Shown piece by piece: positions 57,352 through 64,000 of a DNA stretch of 64,000 nucleotides. Source of the DNA: Mixophyes australis. Lineage: Eukaryota; Chordata; Amphibia; Anura; Limnodynastidae. Within the stretch, counting starts at the first letter, position 1. Every line of letters begins with the position of its first letter. Made by a program: the position numbers and the translations under genes. A model generated the notes under the pieces. It was not told the DNA's origin. It did not search any database and saw only the letters and a program-made list of their open reading frames with translations. The DNA lies in assembly GCA_036250195.1 (NCBI GenBank), contig JAVHZZ010000008.1:13029434-13093433 (forward strand). The letters run 5' to 3'.

Positions 57352-57943
57352 GTGTCAGAACACACAGAGCATCGCAGATGGCTGCATAGCCATAGACCAG
57401 TCAGAGTGCCCATGCTGACCCCTGTCCACAGCCAAAAGCGCATACAATGGGCACGTGACCACCAGAACTGGACCATGGAGCAATGGAAGAAGGTGGCCTG
57501 GTCTGATGATTTTCTTTTACATCATGTGGACAGCCGGGTGCGTGTGCGTAGTGTACCTGGGAAGAGATGGTACCAGGGTGCACTATGGGAAGAAGGCAAA
57601 CTGGCTGAGGCAGTGTGATGCCTTGGGCAATATCTGCTGGGAAACCTTGGGTCCTGACATTCATGTGGATGTTACGTTGACACATAATACCTACCTAAAC
57701 ATTATTGCAGACCAAGTACACCCCTTCATGGCAATGGAATTCCCTGATGGCAGTGGCCTCTTGCAGCAGGATAATGCGCCCTGCCACACTGCACAAATTG
57801 TACACAAATGGTTTGAGGAACATGACAAAAAATTCAAGGTGTTGACTTGGCCTCCAACTTCCCCTGTTCTCAATCCAACTGAGCATCTGTGGAATGTGCT
57901 GAAGAAATATGTCCAAGCCATGGAGGCCCCACCTCGCAACTAA
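57352..57943 (+). pseudogene. Tc1-like transposase pseudogene (DD36E spacing)
   Basis: Tc1/mariner transposases cut and paste DNA with an RNase H-like DDE core. The first frame (57352-57618) carries QKRIQWARDHQNW and AWSDD, the first catalytic Asp falling at about 57505. The second, overlapping frame (57455-57943) carries LQQDNAPCHTA, the second Asp at about 57770, and SPVLNPTEHLWNVLKKY, the catalytic Glu at about 57881. There are 36 residues between the second Asp and the Glu, as in the DD36E group rather than the classical DD34E Tc1. The frame change between the two, in the region of 57545-57620, removes the expected GGGSVM-type segment. The N-terminal helix-turn-helix part is absent. It is inactive despite all three catalytic residues being readable. 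Confidence 0.85.
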
Positions 57944-57989
57944 CAGGACTCAAAGGATCTGCTGCTAACATCTTGGTGCCAGATACCAC

Positions 57990-58326
57990 ATACCACAGTA
58001 GACTCAGTGGTTAGCACTTCTGCCTTACAGCACTGGGGTCATAAGTTCGATTCCCGACCATGGCCTTATCTGTGAGGAGTTTGTATGTTCTCCCGTGTTT
58101 GCGTGGGTTTCCTCCGAGTGCTCCGGTTTCCTCCCACACTCCAAAAACATATTGGTAGGTTAATTGGCTGCTATCAAATTGACCCTAGTCTCTCTCTCTC
58201 TGTTTGTGTGTATGTTAGGGAATTTAGACTGTAAGCCCCAATGGGGCAGGGACTGATGTGGGTGAGTTCTCTGTACAGCACTGCGGAATTAGTGGTGCTA
58301 TATAAATAGGTTATGATGATGATGAT
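57990..58326 (+). mobile_element. tRNA-headed SINE inserted in Tc1-like element
   Basis: A partial head (gactcagtggttagcac, B-box-like aagttcgattcc), body, tail (cagcactgcggaattagtgg, gctatataaata) and a GAT repeat. A perfect 8-bp duplication, gataccac, flanks it at 57982-57989 and 58327-58334. The insertion post-dates the Tc1 element. Confidence 0.93.
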
Positions 58327-58445
58327 GATACCACCTTTAAAGGTTGTGTGGAGTCCATGCCTCGATGGGTCAGAGCTGTTTTGGTGGCACGAGGGGCCTA
58401 AACAATTTTAGACAGGTGGTTTTAATGTTGTGGTTGATAGGTGCA

Positions 58446-59454
58446 TATCATACAAGCACAGCACTGTAAGCTGCCAAACTACAGTATTTCAAACTCTCTA
58501 ATCTATGACATGTATATCACACTTCATATGCACGTGTGTAGGGGAAGATGTCTCACAATAGTATTACAAGTTTGGATTGAAGCATGGCATTCTCCATCTT
58601 GTTCTTAGATATATTACAGGTAAAACATTCCTTATCACAAAGAAAAACAATCCTATATCAATGCAAATAATTTAATTTATATCACATACACCCACAAAGA
58701 CAAATCCTTGCAACAAATACAAACAAATACAAGCTATACATATTCCATTCAAATACAGCACTGTAAGCCAACAAACTCCATTGCTTAGTCAATTCAACTT
58801 ACAAACTCAATGACTCATTCATTCCATTCAACTTATAGTTTCCATAGAACTCCATCGCTTACAATCCACTCAATTTACAATATCCATAACATTATTATAC
58901 TTGCCATTGTGTTCAGTTGTGTGTTCCAGTGAGATTGAAATAGAAGAGAGAGATCAGCCTTATGTAATGAGATTTAAATCCTTGCCTGTGGGAGGAGGAA
59001 ACCCTGCCAGAGGAAGCAATCCTTGGGTGTGTGGTGGCTCTTTGTGTGATTGGCTCACAGCATTTGATATGTAAATGCAGGCAGCTTCTCAGCCTAGATC
59101 AGGTATTAATAGTTACAATAGAACAATGCCAATATTCAGTCATATGGTTTGAAATGTAACTGGTTGAAACTGAGGCCAATGTGTTGAAAATTGAATGTCC
59201 TTATCAGCGAGCCACAAATTTAGAACAAAAGATTCAAGTTGGGATCAATTGGCGATTGTACTGTGAACATGTTTATGGGCGTCGATCAAGAGAATTTCTA
59301 ATATTTCTACCCCAAAGTTATTGCTGGGGAACCTACTGCCTCTCCTCTGTTGCTGGGTCAACCCCAGAAGTGTTATGAATATTCTTCCTAATCAACATGC
59401 TGTTTTTCCATCATTTCTCGTGCATTGGAATAATTGAAGCTTTTGTTATTAGTA
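58446..59454. other. Unassigned DNA
   Basis: No gene supported. The frame at 59181-59378 has no recognised domain. Confidence 0.4.
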
Positions 59455-59782
59455 AAGTTGTTGATTTGTAAAGTGCATAGAGCTCCTCAGCACCGGACAG
59501 TGGGCAAACTGAATGTACATAAAACATGAACTTACAGGTAGACAAAATGCAGGTGTGAAAATAAAGGTTAGTGGGGGCCCTGCTCAAAGAGAGCTTTCAA
59601 TCTAGTGGGAACAGGTTAGAGCTCACACAATATGAGCTAGTGTGACTAAGAGTATAGCCTGAGGCAGTAGCTACCAGTGTGAGTATAGGTGGGAGTAGGG
59701 TAGTCTCTAGTATAGAGGCTGGTTTCAGATAGCACTTTATAGCTGAAGATAAGTTGAATTGGATTCTGGAGGACATGTGGAG

Positions 59783-60187
59783 TCAGTGTAGAGATTTGCA
59801 GAGTGATGCAGCAGATGTGGAGCAACAAGAGAGGAAGCTCAATCTTCCCACAGCATTAAGAATGGATTGAAGCCGGGAGAGATGGATAAGGGTGAAGCCA
59901 CATAGGAAAGGTTGCAGTCGTTCAGACAGGAGCTGATGAGAGATATAGTCATGGTTGCATCTTTGGTAAGAAAAAATTCTGGCAATATTTTGAAGGTGAA
60001 GATGACAGGACTGTGAGAGATATTGGATGTGAGGTCTCAAAGATGATACCAAAGGAGTGGGTTTGGGAGGCTCAGGAAATTGTTGTGCTGTTGACACTAA
60101 GGCAGATTTGAAGAGGGATGGTAACTCTGGGAGATAAGCATTATTTTTGGACATGCTGAGCTGTAGATAGCACTGAAGGCTCAGCAT
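59783..60187 (-). pseudogene. L2/CR1-type ORF2 fragment
   Basis: A 134-residue frame. HIQYLSQSCHLHLQNIARI (about residues 53-71) matches the helix after the LGVxxD block. LSRLQSILNAVGRL (about 102-115) and the terminal LCKSLH (about 129-134) match the LQxIQNAAARL and LHWLP region. The motif order is right for CR1/L2 ORF2, but no catalytic residues are included. Confidence 0.65.
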
Positions 60188-60255
60188 GTGGAATTACCAG
60201 AGAGACAGTTGGTCAACGTATCTTTGTGTGTCATCATCATAGAGGAGGTACTGTA

Positions 60256-60594
60256 GATGGCATAGTTGCCTAGTGGTTAGCACTTCTGCCTCACAGCACT
60301 GGGGTCATGAGTTTGATTCCTGACCACAGCCTTATCTGTGTGGAGTTTGTATGTTCTCACTGTGTTTGCATGGGTTTCCTCCGGGTGCTCCGGTTTCCTC
60401 CCACACTCCAAAAACATACTGGTAGGTTAATTGGCTGCTATCTAAATTGACCCTAGTCTCTCTCTCTCTCTGTCTGTGTGTATGTTAGGGAATTTAGACT
60501 GTAAACTCCAATGGGGCAGGGACTGATGTGAGTGAGTTCTCTGTACAGCGCTGCGGAATTAGTAGCGCTATATAAATAACTGATGATGATGATG
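60256..60594 (+). mobile_element. tRNA-headed SINE inserted in LINE
   Basis: Head with gcctagtggttagcact and B-box-like gagtttgattcc, full body, CT and GT repeats, tail cagcgctgcggaattagtag and gctatataaata, then a GAT repeat. The target duplication was not resolved. Confidence 0.9.
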
Positions 60595-61560
60595 ACTGAT
60601 TGAATCAGATGAGAGGGAAAAGCATCACGGGGGTACGTTGTTGGCCGAGACAATGAGATGAGTGCAGAGACTTTAGCCTTAGTTAATGGGGAGAATTAAT
60701 TGAACTGGGAAGTGTAAGAGAAGGTTGGTAGGGTGAGCAAGATCTAGCATGAAGAGATATATCCTGTACAAAGGTGTCAATTTTGTCTTTGACGTAGATG
60801 GCAAAGTCATGGGCTATGGATAGGAAGGGGGTGGTATAAGTGGACAGTAAATGAAATTGATGATGCAACGAGATGTTCAAGGTTGGAAGATTGGGTGGAT
60901 ATTAGAGTAGGGGAACAGGTTTGCTTGGCAAGAGAAAGGGCAGTACTGTAAGATAAAAGGATGAATTTATAGTGAAGGAAGTCGCTGTTGCAGTTAGATT
61001 TCCTCCAGTGGTCCTCAACAGCTCAAGAGCATCTTTGCAGGTAGCAGACCTGTTTGGTGTTCCATGGTTGAGGTTTAGATGATGAGAAACTCTATGTGGT
61101 GGCAAACCTGCTTCATCTAGGGCTGCAGTGGTGTCTTTCTGTAGAGACAGGTGGCCAGATCAGGACATGACAGGGTAGTTATAGGAGACAGGAAAAGCAT
61201 GAGTGAAAAAGAGAAGTGGATTGACTTAAGACAATTTAGGTGTCGCTCTAGGCGTATGATTTTGGATGCAAGGCTGAAGTATGAGGTAAAGTGAGGTTGA
61301 AGGAAAGAAGGTTAGAAAGCTGGAAGACTGAGTTGGGGAAATAGAGATGAAGCATAGAAGGGAGAAGATGAGGTTAAGGAACTGTGCATCATAATGATTT
61401 GAAAATGAAGTCCACTTGGAGAGACCAAAGGAGATAGTAAACTAAATAAGTTTTGTGGATGTAGAGACATTGGGGTTGTTAAATGGAATGTTAAAATCGC
61501 CTAATTTGCAAGTAGAAAGCAAATAAGTCAGACTTTAACATATTCCTTTTCTTTCTCACA

Positions 61561-62036
61561 ATACAAACTTACAAAATAATAATATATAGCGAGACTTAGT
61601 CACTTTTTAACTAGGGACAGATATTTAAAAGTGTGGTTGAAGGAGTCTGGCGATGAGAGCGATTATTTTCCTACAGCTAGGGGCACCACATCAGTTGGCA
61701 GTTGACCCTTGCAGTCAGTGATTTGGTGTCTGGAATATATGTTATTATTTCTACTATATCACTAGAATATGATGCCATAGTTAGGAAATTATGGGTTCAA
61801 TGTATGTTAGTCAGCAGAATATGGGCTCTGTGTTGTACTACAGTTACCAACATACAGCCTCTACATTGTGTTTTCATCACCACAATATTGTCTCTGCATT
61901 GTACTGAGGCCCGATTCTCTATACTGGTTTCACCAGAATATGAGATCTGCATTGTAATGTGGACACCAGAACTGATATGTGTGTTGTACATAATAGAGCT
62001 TTATATAGTATTTACTATGTTTCCTGTACCATACAC
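61561..62036. other. Unassigned DNA
   Basis: No supportable gene. The overlapping frames at 61702-62115 and 61797-61991 lie on opposite strands without domains, and the plus-strand one runs into the adjacent MITE. Confidence 0.4.
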
Positions 62037-62296
62037 CATACTTGCCTACTTTTGCAGGCAGCTTTCCGTGAGGGGGTCCGTCGAGGGGGGCGTGGCCAAG
62101 CGCGGGCACCGTTAGGCTCCGCCGGTGTCAATCTCAGGCAATTTTACCCAATCGCAGCAGGGAGCGGGGCCATGATGACGCGTTTAGCCCCACCCCTGCC
62201 ATCTTCAATAACGCCTAAATCTGGATCCGGGATTTTTGCCTGCTCCCTTGGGAGTCCGGGAGAACTCCTAAAAATTCGGGAGAGTAGGCAACTATG
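62037..62296. mobile_element. hAT-type MITE (260 bp), perfect 8-bp duplication
   Basis: Terminal repeats catacttgcctac (62037-62049) and gtaggcaactatg (62284-62296) match at 12 of 13 positions. They are flanked by perfect 8-bp ccatacac at 62029-62036 and 62297-62304. The element is GC-rich inside AT-rich flanks and carries inner complementary sequence around gggagtccgggagaactcc. It is non-coding. Confidence 0.95.
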
Positions 62297-62304
62297 CCAT
62301 ACAC

Positions 62305-62524
62305 TGAGTTATGAAGGGAGCAGAGAGTAAATTCTTTCAACACACACAAGCAAAGTATTCACTTTTACAGTGCAATAAGTATGTCCTTTTTCACTATATC
62401 ACACATGCCAAAAGGACTTGCTCTACGGACTATGCCGTGTATGGTGCACTACAGATATATATTTTTGTCATAGAATGGTGTACTAACGTATACCTCCTTT
62501 GCCGGAGCTCTCCACCCTTCTGTC
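62305..62524. other. Unassigned DNA
   Basis: No feature seen. Confidence 0.4.
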
Positions 62525-62843
62525 TTTTGCCTTAGCAAAGGCTGGCGACACTATCAATAGTTACATTTTCTCCCAGTTGGCCCTACTGTATCTCCCCACA
62601 CCACCCTTTAGAATGTAAGCTCTCGTGAGCAGGGTCCTCTCTACCTATTGCCCCACGTCTGTCTACTGTCCGACTCCCTCGTACGTCCTGTCACGTCTTT
62701 TGCTGCACTCTTTTGTGAGTCCCCATAGCATTACTCACACTGAGCTACTTATGTGTATTTCCGCTCCTATTTGTCACTTGATTCTGTATCCGGCGCTGCG
62801 GAATCTGTGGCGCCTTAGAAATAAATAAATAATAATAATAGTT
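62525..62843 (+). mobile_element. L2/CR1-type LINE 3' UTR
   Basis: gaatgtaagctctcgtgagc, agtccccatagcattactca and ccggcgctgcggaatctgtg precede an AAT repeat. This closely matches the minus-strand 3' UTR at 48737-49070. The frame at 62625-62828 is UTR sequence. Confidence 0.85.
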
Positions 62844-64000
62844 ATACAACAGCTGAAGGCCAAGAGGTTGCCTAAGGCCATCCATCTTTCAATGGCATGT
62901 GTGTGTAAGCTACTAGCCCACTTTAACGCCTTTCACAACACTTAAAAACTATTGGCGTAAAAAATGTATTTTTTATTAATCTACATATGAACCATCTGAT
63001 GAGTTTGGTACTTTTAGTACTTGGTATATCAGCAATTTTCATGTCCGCGGTGAGTCTCCATAAAAATGTTGAAGACTTAATAACATTTTAATAAATCTAC
63101 CTGTAGCATGGATAAATTTTATAAGCAAACACGACTTCCACATTGACAAAACTCCTGCCTTAAAAGTACAAGTCCGCACAAAGAGACACAAATACTTTTT
63201 TTTTCTGTCTTTGCAAATGAGTTGTAATAGTTATAAAATCTTTGGAACAGATGCGCGAATGATGAGATATATAAAATCTCAGAGTAGACCCTTAAAGAAT
63301 TATTACCTCTAACAAAAACCTGTGATGAACCCCCAAAACCAACTTAACACGCAACAATAAAGTGTGTGGATGTGTATATCAAATTATATTGATGCTGCTG
63401 ATGAGAAGAGGAGCCGTTAACTGCAGAACGATTGTCTGGAAGGAGGGTACGTTGGCTTGCAGTCTGTTTTATAATTCAAGATAATATCATGGCCTAAAAG
63501 AAGGCTCAGGAGGTAATCTGCTAACTGCAAAGTTTTCCTATAATGCAGTACACTTCAACTAGATTTTATTTAAAGGAATATTAATAGAGAGGGAAGTAGG
63601 GGGGAAAGGTTGGAGATTTGCAGGGGTCCAAAGCGTTGTACTCTGTGCAAATTGCGTTAGTTCCACCGACTCATGTCAGGGCAAGCGCAGTTACTACAAA
63701 ACAGAGTAGGGGTCGGGGAGAATGGATTGCGTTGCTGGATACCCCCTCCGAATTTCGCTATGGGACATAGCGACATAGTGTTCTGTGCCTGACATCCAAA
63801 TTTAAAAAACAAACCGGCTTGTATGAAAGAGCGAGGACTCTGCAACCAGCCTCTTTTATCATCCTTTATCAGGAAATAGTTGATAAGGTTAATGACACAT
63901 GGGTTATTTGCGTGCACACATATTTTAGGCTTCGAAACTCAGGGCCTGTTTTGAGCGTATCATATGTAAAATCCGCCTGCGCATGCGCAGAAATGGAACA
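62844..64000. other. Unassigned DNA
   Basis: No gene or classified repeat supported. The minus-strand frame at 63657-63917 has no recognised domain. Confidence 0.4.

Larger units (their letters stand above)
57345..58445 (+). mobile_element. Tc1/mariner element, 5'-truncated, SINE-interrupted
   Basis: This holds the catalytic part of a Tc1-like transposase. A SINE (57990-58326) interrupts it, and the transposase C-terminus resumes after the SINE (gagtccatgcctcgatgggt). The right end, ggtggttttaatgttgtggt at about 58420, resembles the terminal repeat of such elements. No matching left terminus or DNA-binding N-terminus was found. Confidence 0.85.
59455..61560 (-). mobile_element. Decayed L2/CR1-type LINE, SINE-interrupted
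   Basis: Read on the minus strand from 61560: broken frames of the region before the reverse transcriptase (for example the frames at 61105-60902 and 60880-60683, with DKIDTFVQDI), then the SINE, then the post-reverse-transcriptase region (60187-59783), then a 3' UTR with ccactagattgaaagctctc and gtgctgaggagctctatgca-type sequence. It is the longest LINE remnant here but is heavily degraded, and the catalytic reverse transcriptase core is missing. Confidence 0.65.

Noticed and set aside
14785..60594. tRNA genes suggested by A- and B-box-like sequences
   Set aside because: The boxes sit in the heads of dispersed SINEs. No copy can fold a full tRNA with an acceptor stem.

Overview
The window looks like intergenic or intronic DNA from a large vertebrate genome, most likely an anuran amphibian. 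The evidence is the repeat content: tRNA-headed SINEs whose tails match CR1/L2-type LINE 3' ends, long palindromic MITEs with ends like GGCCTGATTCATTAAGG, hAT-like elements, a Tc1/mariner remnant, a Helitron-like element beside a Penelope-like fragment, and many minisatellites. I could not support any intact host protein gene, tRNA, rRNA, CRISPR array, operon or bacterial-type signal. Almost every long open frame is explained by a transposon remnant or by a tandem array that happens to lack stops.

Layout. 0-10 kb: a ~400-bp direct repeat flanking a hAT-like element (A), a 5'-truncated L1/Tx1-type LINE with a 16-bp target duplication, a second hAT-like copy (B), a 35-bp minisatellite and a SINE. 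10-21 kb: a 16-bp minisatellite that is open in all three forward frames, two palindromic MITEs (one carrying a SINE) and a third MITE apparently split by a ~1.9-kb insertion. 21-32 kb: a short palindromic MITE, a hAT-type MITE nested in another MITE, a 43-bp minisatellite, two LINE 3' ends and a complete hAT-like copy (C).

32-46 kb: a CR1-type LINE end whose coding region has expanded into a 44-bp array with ~310-bp higher-order periods, a 2.2-kb hAT-like element (D) with a decayed ORF and a perfect 8-bp target duplication, SINEs, a Helitron-like element containing a hammerhead-ribozyme-like motif, and a Penelope-type GIY-YIG fragment. 46-64 kb: more LINE and MITE copies, a 21-26-bp array, a U2-snRNA-like 5' end, a Tc1-like transposase pseudogene interrupted by a SINE, a second LINE interrupted by a SINE, and a hAT-type MITE with a perfect 8-bp target duplication.

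Nothing here works together as a pathway. The information lies in the order of insertions, read from nesting and target duplications, and in how arrays have grown inside older elements. The items most worth a second look are the hammerhead-like motif (43835-43895), the array inside the CR1 ORF, and the hAT-like family whose copies carry a 71-bp internal array. Family names come from recognised sequence features, not from database searches.
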